Position numbers and translations under genes: made by a program
NCBI GenBank assembly: GCA_036258795.1
Contig: DATACZ010000051.1
Coordinates: 1-8,455, forward strand
Length of the DNA: 8,455 bases
Reading direction: 5' to 3'
Origin: DATACZ01 sp036258795
GTDB taxonomy: Bacteria > Actinomycetota > CADDZG01 > JAHWKV01
Notes under the pieces: model-generated
The model's database searches: none
Seen by the model: the letters and a program-made list of their open reading frames with translations, nothing else
Told to the model about the DNA's origin: nothing
Part shown: positions 1-6,415 of the stretch, piece by piece
Position numbering within the stretch: the first letter of the stretch is position 1
How the letters are laid out: every line of letters starts with the position of its first letter

Positions 1-1807
1 CGACGCCACCGACTTCGAGATAGCGGAGCGCCACCGTTTGCCCAAGCTGAACATCTTCGACGGAAAGGCCCGAGTCAACGCAGAGGGTGGACCCTTTGCC
101 GGTATGGACAGGTACGAAGCTCGGGAAGCGGTTCGCAAGGCTCTTCAGTCGAAAGGAATGTTCGAGGGCTCTACCCCGCACAGCTACGCCATCGGGCGGT
201 GCTCCCGCTGCAACACCGTGGTGGAGCCGTGGCTGTCGGAACAGTGGTTCGTCCGGATGAAGCCGCTTGCACGACCGGCCATCAGGGCGGTTCAAGATGG
301 CGAGACCCGGTTCTATCCGGAGAGGTGGGCCAAGTACTACCTGAACTGGATGGAGGAGATAAGAGACTGGTGCATCTCCCGCCAGCTCTGGTGGGGTCAC
401 CGCATCCCCGTCTGGTACTGCGACAACGGGCACCGCTGGGCCGCCATGGTTGATCCCACCGAGTGTCCCAAATGTGGTTCAGAAAAGATCGTCCAGGATC
501 AAGATGTCCTGGACACGTGGTTTTCCAGCCAGCTCTGGCCGTTCTCCACGTTGGGTTGGCCGGATAGAACGCCGGATCTGGAGTACTTCTATCCGACATC
601 CGTGCTGGTGACCGGCTACGAGATCATCCACCTGTGGGTGGCAAGGATGATGATGGCCGGACTGCAGTTCCGTGACGAAGTCCCCTTCCGCTGGGTCTTC
701 GTTCACGGAATCGTAAGAGACGCCCAGGGTCGGAAGATGTCGAAGTCGTTGGGAAACGTGATCGATCCGTTGGACCTCATCGATGAGTACGGCACCGACG
801 CACTGAGGTTCACCCTTGCCGAGCATGCCACCGGTCAGGACATTTTCCTGAACACCGAGTGGGTTTCCGGCGCCCGCAACTTCGCCAACAAGCTGTGGAA
901 CGCCGCCCGCTTCGTCCTGTCGAACTCGAACGAGTCCCGAGTTGAATCGTTGCCTGATACCAGCCGGCTGCAGCTTGGTGACAGGTGGATCCTCTCTCGC
1001 CTCGAGGCCACGAGGGATGAGGTGACCCGAAACCTCGAGAGCTTTGAGGTTGCCTCGGCGGCCCGGGCCGTCTACGAGTTCATCTGGAGTGAGTTCTGCG
1101 ATTGGTATATCGAGGCCGCCAAGGTGAGGCTCTACTCCGAAGACGAGGCCGAGAAGGAGGCGGTTCTTGCGGTTCTTGTTGGGGTCCTCGATCAGGCGCT
1201 GAGGCTTGCACATCCCATCATGCCCTTCATCACCGAAGAGATCTGGCTGATGTTGCCCTTAGACAGGACGGCGCAGTCGATCATGATCGCGCCATGGCCG
1301 GAGGCTCAGCCCGAGAGGAGGGATGAGGCCGCGGAGAGAAGCTTTAGCCAGATCCAACAGGTCGTGTCGGCCATCAGAACCTTTCGATCGGAGTACCGGA
1401 TCGATCCGAAGCTACAGATGCGAGCGATTTTGGTAACCGAGGATGAGGACGTCGCCGGCGATCTGCGGTCGAATGCTGGGGTGATCCGCCAGCTGGCGAG
1501 GCTCTCCGACGCAACCATTCAAACCGGCCCCAGGCAGGAGGCCGGCGCCCGGCTGGTTGCCGGCCAGGTTGACATCTTCATCCCTCTTCAGGGCGTCGTG
1601 GACGTCGAGGCTGAATCTTCCCGGCTGGCCAAGGCCAAGGAAAACGCCGCTTTGGAGATCGGGCGCCTTCAGGGAAAGCTCTCCAACCAAGGTTTCCTCA
1701 GCAAGGCTCCAGCGGAGGTCGTCGATGAGCAACGCCGCCGGCTCGAGGAGCAGCAGAGCCTGGTGGCCAAGCTCGATACGCAGCTCAGCCAACTGAGGGA
1801 CCGGTAG
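1..1807 (+). CDS. valS: valyl-tRNA synthetase, C-terminal part (5' end outside window)
   Basis: Class I aminoacyl-tRNA synthetase that charges tRNA-Val in the cytoplasm. The frame is open from base 2 to the TAG at 1805-1807 (about 601 residues), so the TTG at 38 is internal and not a start. The N-terminal catalytic half with the HIGH motif lies upstream of the window. Visible, numbering from base 2: end of the CP1 editing insert with CxxC pairs at about 67-70 (CSRC) and 155-158 (CPKC), probably structural zinc ligands; WCISRQLWWGHRIP at about 123-136; DVLDTWFSS; and the catalytic KMSKS loop at 245-249 (bases 734-748). Then come the helical anticodon-binding domain (FCDWYIEAAK, PFITEEIW) and a charged C-terminal coiled coil (about 530-600) that contacts the tRNA elbow in ValRS. 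The coiled-coil arm and TWFSS/WWGHRIP favour ValRS over IleRS or LeuRS. The gene is followed after 6 bases by folC, as in other actinobacteria. Nothing appears broken. Confidence 0.97.
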   Translation, partial: DATDFEIAERHRLPKLNIFDGKARVNAEGGPFAGMDRYEAREAVRKALQSKGMFEGSTPHSYAIGRCSRCNTVVEPWLSEQWFVRMKPLARPAIRAVQDGETRFYPERWAKYYLNWMEEIRDWCISRQLWWGHRIPVWYCDNGHRWAAMVDPTECPKCGSEKIVQDQDVLDTWFSSQLWPFSTLGWPDRTPDLEYFYPTSVLVTGYEIIHLWVARMMMAGLQFRDEVPFRWVFVHGIVRDAQGRKMSKSLGNVIDPLDLIDEYGTDALRFTLAEHATGQDIFLNTEWVSGARNFANKLWNAARFVLSNSNESRVESLPDTSRLQLGDRWILSRLEATRDEVTRNLESFEVASAARAVYEFIWSEFCDWYIEAAKVRLYSEDEAEKEAVLAVLVGVLDQALRLAHPIMPFITEEIWLMLPLDRTAQSIMIAPWPEAQPERRDEAAERSFSQIQQVVSAIRTFRSEYRIDPKLQMRAILVTEDEDVAGDLRSNAGVIRQLARLSDATIQTGPRQEAGARLVAGQVDIFIPLQGVVDVEAESSRLAKAKENAALEIGRLQGKLSNQGFLSKAPAEVVDEQRRRLEEQQSLVAKLDTQLSQLRDR

Positions 1808-1813
1808 AGGTAG

Positions 1814-3139
1814 GTGGCGCTATCCTTCAAGGAGGCCAGTGCCCTCATCGAGGGTAGAGGGTTCGGGATCAAGCCGGATCTGAGCCGAATCCGCCGCCTC
1901 CTGGAGCTCACGGACAACCCTCACCTGGGATATCCCACCCTCCACCTGGCTGGGACTAACGGAAAGTCCTCGACCGCTCGGATGGCAGGAGCGATCCTGG
2001 CGGCTCACGGCCTCAATAGTGGCGTCTATACCTCACCTCACCTTCAGACCATCCGGGAGAGGATGGCTCTGGCAGGGTGGGGCCTCTCCGGCCTGATCTG
2101 GGAGTGCATTCCGGAGCGGGAGTTCGCCTCCACGCTCGAGTACCTGCTGCCGTTCATCGACCTTGTCGAGAGGGACCTCGGACAGATGACTTACTTCGAG
2201 GTCAGCACGGCGCTCGCCTTCGAGTGGATGTTGGAGCGCTCCGTAGCTGCCGGTGTGGTCGAGACGGGACTGGGAGGGCGGTGGGACGCCACGAACCTGA
2301 TCCAAAGCGTGGTGGCCGTCCTTACCCACATCGACGTTGACCACTCCAAGATGCTGGGGTCCACGCCTCTGGAGAATGCCCACGAAAAGGTGGAGATCAT
2401 CAAGCCGGGGGCTTGGGTTATCTCGGACCGTCAAGAGCCCGAGGTGGGGGCGCTCGTGGCACAGCAGGCTCGAAAGAAGGGAGCCACCCTTCGTGTCTTG
2501 GGGAGCGACTTTCGTGTGCTGAGCAACGTGACGGCGGTGGGCGGACGGGTAATCTCAGTTGATTCGGGCCTTGCCCGCTATGAGGAGCTTTTTGTTCCCC
2601 TGCACGGCATCTACCAGGCATCCAATCTGGCGATGGCCATAGCAGCGTGCGAGTCCTTCATGGGCAGATCCTTGGACGCCGGCATCCTGGCCGCGGTGGT
2701 GGCAGATATGAGGTCACCTGGAAGGTTGGAGGTCTTGGGGCATCAACCGCTCGTCCTGCTGGACGGTGCACACAACCCTCATGCCGCTGCGGCGCTAGCC
2801 CGCTCGATCACCGAAGAGTTTCACCACAGGAATCTGACGGTGGTGTTTACCGTGTCGAAGGACAAGGACATCGAGGGCATCCTTTCCAACCTCTCCCCGC
2901 TTACCGATCGCTTCATCGTGTCCCGCTTCAACAACAAAAGAGCCGCGTCGCCGGTAGAGGTGGCGGCACTTCCTGTGCTCAGGGGCAAGCAGACCAAGGT
3001 GGTGGAATCACTTGAGGAGGCTGTCGATCTTGCGATCAGCGCCGCAGCTGAGGACGACATCGTTCTGGTGACCGGGTCGCTCTACGGAGTTGGGGAGGCT
3101 CGTGAGCACCTGACGGGAAAGGGCCGATCTCGCGGCTAG
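1814..3139 (+). CDS. folC: folylpolyglutamate synthase / dihydrofolate synthase family
   Basis: Mur-ligase-fold enzyme of 441 residues that adds glutamate to folates using ATP; some members also make dihydrofolate from dihydropteroate. Which activity this one has cannot be read from the sequence. Motifs in order: FGIKPDLSRI (17-26); P-loop AGTNGKSS (46-53; the usual form is GTNGKGS); SPHL (74-77); TYFEVSTALAF; ETGLGGRWDATN (150-161); HIDVDH (172-177); EKVEIIKPG (191-199), whose Lys192 aligns with the carbamylated lysine of the family; DGAHNP (317-322); and C-terminal TGSLYGVGEAR. About 25 residues around 86-110 (WGLSGLIWECIPER) seem longer than the usual loop after the ERM motif. The start is GTG. 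The frame is the same as valS, and two in-frame stops (TAG AGG TAG, 1805-1813) separate the genes, so 1814 is the earliest possible start; AGAGG at 1806-1810 is a close-set ribosome site. It is probably co-transcribed with valS. Confidence 0.95.
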   Translation: MALSFKEASALIEGRGFGIKPDLSRIRRLLELTDNPHLGYPTLHLAGTNGKSSTARMAGAILAAHGLNSGVYTSPHLQTIRERMALAGWGLSGLIWECIPEREFASTLEYLLPFIDLVERDLGQMTYFEVSTALAFEWMLERSVAAGVVETGLGGRWDATNLIQSVVAVLTHIDVDHSKMLGSTPLENAHEKVEIIKPGAWVISDRQEPEVGALVAQQARKKGATLRVLGSDFRVLSNVTAVGGRVISVDSGLARYEELFVPLHGIYQASNLAMAIAACESFMGRSLDAGILAAVVADMRSPGRLEVLGHQPLVLLDGAHNPHAAAALARSITEEFHHRNLTVVFTVSKDKDIEGILSNLSPLTDRFIVSRFNNKRAASPVEVAALPVLRGKQTKVVESLEEAVDLAISAAAEDDIVLVTGSLYGVGEAREHLTGKGRSRG

Positions 3140-3140
3140 C

Positions 3141-3203
3141 GGCCAGAGTAGCCCATCAAGGATAGCGGTTTACCCAACAGGCCCTCCCGGCTATCCTGTG
3201 GCC
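3141..3203. repeat. nested inverted repeat between folC and ndk
   Basis: GGCCA (3141-3145) pairs with TGGCC (3199-3203), and inside it GGATAGC (3160-3166) pairs with GCTATCC (3190-3196). No run of T follows, so a standard rho-independent terminator for folC is not supported. The inner right arm overlaps the predicted -10 box of ndk, so the repeat could be an operator or simply chance pairing. The arms are seen directly; any function is inference. Confidence 0.35.
3169..3197 (+). promoter_or_regulatory. predicted sigma70-type promoter for ndk
   Basis: A -35-like TTTACC (3169-3174; 4 of 6 to TTGACA) and a -10-like TATCCT (3192-3197; 4 of 6 to TATAAT) are separated by exactly 17 bases. The start of transcription would fall near 3203-3206, two to five bases before the ATG at 3208. 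No Shine-Dalgarno sequence lies upstream of that ATG. Both facts fit a nearly leaderless message, a common arrangement in actinobacteria. Confidence 0.55.
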
Positions 3204-3207
3204 GGTA

Positions 3208-3648
3208 ATGCCGACTTTCCCCAAAAGCTCCCCCGAGACCACCCTAATGCTGGTAAAGCCAGACGGAGTCCGGCGGGGCCTCGTCGGAGAGGTCATCTCT
3301 CGCCTTGAGCGGAAGGGGTTGGAGCTTGCTGCGATGCGCCTTTTGACCCTGGACCCAGCCCGAGCACACCAGCTATACGAAGTTCACAGCGATCAGCCGT
3401 TTTTCGCAGACCTCGTCGACTTCATTACGTCGGGCCCCCTGGTTGCTCTGGCGGTAAGGGCGGAAGGGGCCATCTCGGTGGTGCGAACTTTGATGGGGTC
3501 TACCGACCCTCTGGAAGCTGCGCCGGGCACTATTCGAGGGGACTTTGGTTTTAGGGTCACCGAAAACCTCGTGCACGGATCCGACGGGCCCGAGTCAGCC
3601 GAGCGGGAATTGGAGCTATTCTTTCCGGACCTGGGCTCGTCGAGCTGA
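3208..3648 (+). CDS. ndk: nucleoside diphosphate kinase
   Basis: Cytoplasmic enzyme that moves the gamma-phosphate from ATP to other nucleoside diphosphates through a phosphohistidine, balancing NTP and dNTP pools. It has 146 residues, about ten more than the common bacterial length; the extra is a Ser/Pro-rich N-terminal tail of about ten residues (MPTFPKSSPE). Family signatures: LVKPDGVRRGLVGEV (15-29, nucleotide-site Lys17), PFFADLVDFITSGP (64-77), MGSTDPLEAAPGTIRGDFG (96-114), and ENLVHGSDGPESAERE (119-133) with active-site His123. The last motif normally reads HGSDS; here the second Ser is Gly127, a modest variation. The start at ATG 3208 is favoured because the next in-frame ATG (3247) would cut into the first beta strand. 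There is no ribosome site, but a promoter sits directly upstream. ndk between folC and mreB is the usual actinobacterial order. Confidence 0.95.
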   Translation: MPTFPKSSPETTLMLVKPDGVRRGLVGEVISRLERKGLELAAMRLLTLDPARAHQLYEVHSDQPFFADLVDFITSGPLVALAVRAEGAISVVRTLMGSTDPLEAAPGTIRGDFGFRVTENLVHGSDGPESAERELELFFPDLGSSS

Positions 3649-3722
3649 ATAGCCTGTTTGATCTCGCCCAAGCGTGTCCGGACTGGACGGATTTGAGTTC
3701 ACTACCCCAAGGTCGCGAAAAT

Positions 3723-3758
3723 CTCCCTATAGCTAGTTGGGAGTGCTGCGCATATGCT
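3723..3758 (+). promoter_or_regulatory. weak promoter-like region upstream of mreB
   Basis: Within the 149-base ndk-mreB gap, a -10-like TATGCT (3753-3758) occurs in CATATGCTAGGG, with no convincing -35 at 16-18 bases. Just upstream, CTCCC (3723-3727) and GGGAG (3739-3743) can form a 5-bp stem with an 11-base loop containing the palindrome TAGCTA (3730-3735). This could be a weak operator, an ndk 3'-end hairpin or chance. The leader from a start near 3765 to the mreB start would be about 33 bases. Confidence 0.3.
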
Positions 3759-3781
3759 AGGGCCAGATAGTGCTTCCTCTC

Positions 3782-3787
3782 GAAAGG
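3782..3787 (+). promoter_or_regulatory. ribosome binding site deciding the mreB start
   Basis: GAAAGG lies 10 bases before TTG 3798 and 22 bases before ATG 3810. GAAAGG pairs with the upstream half of the anti-Shine-Dalgarno sequence, so a 10-base gap is near optimal and favours the TTG start. Confidence 0.5.
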
Positions 3788-3797
3788 CCAATAACTG

Positions 3798-4847
3798 TTG
3801 AGTAACCCAATGGCGAATGACCCTGCGTTCACCTTCATGGGTCGCGATATGGCGGTGGACCTGGGTACCGCCAACACCCTGGTCTACGTGCGGGGCCGAG
3901 GCATCGTTCTAAATGAGCCTTCGGTGGTTGCAATAAACACCAGGACGAACGCCATTCTTGCCGTCGGGGTGGAAGCCAAGAGGATGATCGGGCGGACGCC
4001 GGGGCACATTCACGCCATCCGGCCGCTCAAGGATGGGGTCATCGCCGACTTTGAAGTCACGGAGAAGATGCTTCGCTACTTCATCCAGAAGGTTCACAGG
4101 CGGCGGGTGCTCGCAAAGCCGCGGGTGGTCATTTGCGTTCCTTCAGGAATTACCGGTGTGGAGCAGCGGGCGGTTGAAGACGCAACGATTGCCGCCGGGG
4201 CTCGAAAGGTATTCATCATCGAGGAGCCGATGGCGGCAGCGATTGGCGCCGGCCTTCCCGTGCACGAACCGGCCGGCAACATGGTGGTGGACATCGGCGG
4301 AGGGACGACCGAGGTGGCGGTTATCTCATTGGGTGGGATCGTCACCAGCCTCTCCACAAGGATCGGCGGCGACGAGCTCGATGAGGCGATCATCGCCTAC
4401 ATCAAGAAGGAGTACTCCCTCATGCTCGGCGAGCGGACTGCGGAGGAGATAAAGATGACCATCGGTTCGTCGTTTCCCCTTCCCGATGAGCCCCATGCCG
4501 AGATCCGGGGGCGGGACCTCGTCACCGGCCTGCCGAAGACCATCATCGTCTCGGCCGAGGAGATCCGCCGGGCGTTGGAGGAGCCGGTGCACTCGATCAT
4601 CGACTCGGTCAAAACCACACTCGACAAGACTCCCCCGGAGCTGGCAGCCGACATCATGGAGAAGGGCATCGTGCTGACCGGTGGAGGAGCACTTCTTAGA
4701 GGACTGGATGAACGTTTGAAGCACGAGACCGGGATGCCGATCCACGTTGCGGAGGGTGCTCTCTCGGCGGTGGCCATAGGGTCGGGCAAGTGTCTCGAGG
4801 AGTTTCAGGCTCTAAAGAGAGTACTGGTCTCCTCAGGGGCCCGATAA
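3798..4847 (+). CDS. mreB: rod-shape determining protein MreB, actin-like
   Basis: Bacterial actin homologue that forms membrane-bound filaments and positions the cell-wall elongation machinery; in Streptomyces it acts mainly in spore-wall synthesis. With 349 residues it is of usual length. The actin-fold nucleotide motifs are complete: phosphate-1 loop DLGTANT (21-27), IIEEPMAAAIGAGLPV (140-155, catalytic Glu region), phosphate-2 loop DIGGGTTE (165-172), and adenosine motif LTGGGALLRGLDERL (293-307). RGRGIVLNEPSVVAI (32-46) and the C-terminal VAIGSGKCLEEF (325-336) are typical of actinobacterial MreB. The start is TTG 3798, supported by GAAAGG ten bases upstream; ATG 3810 would remove only four residues and lacks a well-placed ribosome site. 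The short tail before FMGRDMAVD is polar and I do not see a clear amphipathic helix in it. The 211-base gap to mreC suggests mreB can be expressed separately from mreCD. Confidence 0.96.
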   Translation: MSNPMANDPAFTFMGRDMAVDLGTANTLVYVRGRGIVLNEPSVVAINTRTNAILAVGVEAKRMIGRTPGHIHAIRPLKDGVIADFEVTEKMLRYFIQKVHRRRVLAKPRVVICVPSGITGVEQRAVEDATIAAGARKVFIIEEPMAAAIGAGLPVHEPAGNMVVDIGGGTTEVAVISLGGIVTSLSTRIGGDELDEAIIAYIKKEYSLMLGERTAEEIKMTIGSSFPLPDEPHAEIRGRDLVTGLPKTIIVSAEEIRRALEEPVHSIIDSVKTTLDKTPPELAADIMEKGIVLTGGGALLRGLDERLKHETGMPIHVAEGALSAVAIGSGKCLEEFQALKRVLVSSGAR

Positions 4848-4859
4848 GTTACGCTGCGC

Positions 4860-4883
4860 CGCCCGTAGTTAGTTCTTCGGGCG
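4860..4883 (+). terminator. possible GC hairpin after mreB
   Basis: CGCCCG (4860-4865) and CGGGCG (4878-4883) form a perfect 6-bp stem with a 12-base loop, starting 12 bases after the mreB stop. No T tract follows, so it is not a classical intrinsic terminator. It could be a T-less terminator of high-GC actinobacteria, or a 3'-end stabilising or attenuating hairpin. A second small inverted pair, GGTC (4886-4889) with GACC (4898-4901), follows. Confidence 0.4.
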
Positions 4884-4933
4884 TCGGTCCGAAAGCTGAC
4901 CTTAGGGACTCTGACCCGCGCCCCGGATCCGGC

Positions 4934-4960
4934 TTGCCGCCGGCTCAGCACCGGTAGAAT
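4934..4960 (+). promoter_or_regulatory. predicted promoter for mreC-mreD-mrdA
   Basis: A -10-like TAGAAT (4955-4960; 5 of 6 to TATAAT) has a -35-like TTGCCG (4934-4939; 4 of 6) at a short 15-base spacing. The -35 overlaps a GC-rich stem, CCGGC (4929-4933) with GCCGG (4939-4943). Transcription would start near 4967 and leave a leader of about 90 bases before mreC. The good -10 box and the large gap after mreB support a separate transcript, but the spacer is not ideal. Confidence 0.4.
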
Positions 4961-4990
4961 GACCGAAGCCTAGGATGAGTAATGCGATGT

Positions 4991-5053
4991 GCGGACGAAG
5001 GGACTCCAAGCCTTGCCTTGTAAATCCCTAACGATCGACTGAAGGGAGTCCGC
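4991..5053 (+). repeat. structured repeat element in the mreC leader
   Basis: Contains CGAAGGGA (4996-5003) and TCCAAGCCTTGCCTT (5005-5019), which recur in altered form after mrdA (8347-8450). Several pairings compete. GCGGAC (4991-4996) matches GTCCGC (5048-5053), GGACTCC (5001-5007) matches GGAGTCC (5045-5051), and AGGGA (4999-5003) matches TCCCT (5025-5029). The right arms overlap the mreC ribosome site GAAGGGAG (5041-5048), so folding could hide or expose it. The sequence similarity and arms are seen directly; a regulatory role is inference. Confidence 0.5.
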
Positions 5054-5058
5054 CTCAG

Positions 5059-5901
5059 ATGATGTATCGGAGGTCCACAAGGCAACGGCTGGCACTCGCC
5101 GCCCTCCTTGCGGCTACCGCCACGGTGGTAACGCTTGATTTCCGCGAGAACCCCGGGGGACCCCTGCAGCGAGTGCAGAACCTGGCCATCTCTGTCGTTG
5201 CTCCACTGCAGGAGGGGATAGGTCGGGCGTTCCAACCGGCGGGGGATTTTCTCTCCGGCCTTGGCCGCATGGGCAGCCTGAAACAAGAGAACCAGCGGCT
5301 TGCCGCCGAGCTGGAGCTGCTCAAAGCCCAACAGAGGCGGATGCCTGAGATTCTGCGAGAGAACGCCCGCCTCAAGGAGCTGGTCAAGCAGAAGGATTGG
5401 ACCGCCGGCGTGACTTTGCCCTCCCGAGTCATCGGCACCGGCCCCTCCAATCATGAGTGGACCGTTTTCCTCGACAAAGGAGTGGAAGACGGCGTGAAGG
5501 TAGGCATGGCCGTGGTCTCTGCGGAGGGGCTGGTTGGGAGGACTTTGGTGGTTGCCGCTCACTACTCAAAGGTCTTGCTGGCGATAGACCCACAACACTC
5601 AGTCGGCGCCAGACTTACCGGGAGCTCCGAGACGGGGGTCATCTCAGGCGGTAGTGAGGAGGACCTCAAGTTCGAGTTCATCGACTCAAAGACTGTGATA
5701 AGGGATGGCGAGACGGTGGTGACCTCCGGGTACGACAAGGGGGTCTACCCGCCCGGCATCCCGATTGGGCGGGTGAGCAAGGTGCAGAAGGCTTCCCACG
5801 GCCTGACCAAGAGTGCTTTAGTGAAGCCAATGGTGGACTTCTCGCGGCTGGACACAGTGATGATTTTGCTCGAGTCAGGCCCGGTGGTGTCGGGAACCTA
5901 A
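5059..5901 (+). CDS. mreC: rod-shape determining protein MreC
   Basis: Bitopic membrane protein whose periplasmic part scaffolds the elongation complex and activates PBP2. It has 280 residues. There is a short basic cytoplasmic N-terminus (MMYRRSTRQR), one membrane segment at about 11-26 (LALAALLAATATVVTL), a coiled coil at about 73-112 (LKQENQRLAAELELLKA, then ENARLKELVKQ), and then the two-lobed MreC beta domain from about 122 to 270. Diagnostic pieces are GVEDGVKVGMAVVSAEGLVG (141-160) and VVTSGYDKGVYPPGIPIGRV (220-239). The ATG at 5059 is directly followed by a second ATG at 5062; GAAGGGAG (5041-5048) sits 10 bases before the first. mreD follows after 7 bases, so mreC leads a tight mreC-mreD-mrdA unit. 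The leader holds the structured repeat described separately. Confidence 0.95.
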   Translation: MMYRRSTRQRLALAALLAATATVVTLDFRENPGGPLQRVQNLAISVVAPLQEGIGRAFQPAGDFLSGLGRMGSLKQENQRLAAELELLKAQQRRMPEILRENARLKELVKQKDWTAGVTLPSRVIGTGPSNHEWTVFLDKGVEDGVKVGMAVVSAEGLVGRTLVVAAHYSKVLLAIDPQHSVGARLTGSSETGVISGGSEEDLKFEFIDSKTVIRDGETVVTSGYDKGVYPPGIPIGRVSKVQKASHGLTKSALVKPMVDFSRLDTVMILLESGPVVSGT

Positions 5902-5908
5902 CCCGTTC

Positions 5909-6415
5909 ATGCGACGTAGTGCGGTCTTTGGATTAACAATACTCACCGCGGTCCTGCTCCAGTCGACCGTCTTTGCGCGGCTAACGTTGTTCGGGGTGTC
6001 GCCGGATTTGGTCGTTGCGGTGGTCATTTGCTTCGCCCTCATTGAAGGCGCGACCGCAGGAGCCGTGCTGGGATTCTCAGGAGGCCTGCTGCGTGACCTC
6101 CTTCTCGACTCCCCCAAGGGGTTGACCGGACTTTCCTATCTGATTGTTGGTTACACCGTGGGCAGCATTCGGCCTTATCTGCAGAGCACATCCGTTATGG
6201 TCCCCGCGGCTGGGGTCTTTGCTGGATCCCTGTCGGCGAGCGCTCTGTACGAGATGCTCCAGGCTATGCTTGGTCGCCGAACCGGAGGGCTCGACCGAGC
6301 CATAGTCGTGATCCTTCTGACTGCGATCTACAACACACTCTTGGTGCCATTCGTGTACCCGCCAGTGAAGCGAATTGCAGCCCTTTATCGTCCTGAGAAG
6401 GTGGTCCAATGGTGA
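5909..6415 (+). CDS. mreD: rod-shape determining protein MreD
   Basis: Small integral membrane protein of the elongation complex, acting with MreC and PBP2. It has 168 residues and is very hydrophobic, with membrane segments at about 6-22, 34-65 (probably two), 72-88, 96-118 and 129-152. ATAGAVLGFSGGLLRDLLLD (48-67) matches the usual GAxxGFxxGLxxDLL pattern of MreD, and SPDLVVAVVI (31-40) is typical of the second helix. It starts 7 bases after the mreC stop with no clear Shine-Dalgarno sequence, so it is probably translated by coupling to mreC. Its stop TGA (6413-6415) lies inside the first codons of mrdA. The assignment rests on hydropathy, one motif and position, because MreD sequences diverge strongly. 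Confidence 0.92.
   Translation: MRRSAVFGLTILTAVLLQSTVFARLTLFGVSPDLVVAVVICFALIEGATAGAVLGFSGGLLRDLLLDSPKGLTGLSYLIVGYTVGSIRPYLQSTSVMVPAAGVFAGSLSASALYEMLQAMLGRRTGGLDRAIVVILLTAIYNTLLVPFVYPPVKRIAALYRPEKVVQW
6395..6404 (+). promoter_or_regulatory. ribosome binding site of mrdA inside mreD
   Basis: GAGAAGGTGG lies within the last codons of mreD. Its AAGG core (6398-6401) ends 7 bases before ATG 6409, which favours that start over GTG 6412 and ATG 6415. Confidence 0.55.

Noticed and set aside
479..1213. 244-residue open frame on the - strand
   Set aside because: It lies wholly inside valS, which has clear synthetase motifs in the + frame. The reverse translation shows no family features and is typical of shadow frames in GC-rich DNA.
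4860..4883. Classical intrinsic terminator after mreB
   Set aside because: The stem is good, but no T tract follows. It is kept only as a possible hairpin at low confidence.
4945..5562. 205-residue open frame on the - strand across the mreB-mreC gap
   Set aside because: Most of it is antisense to mreC and its sequence looks like a shadow frame. No promoter or ribosome site was seen for it.
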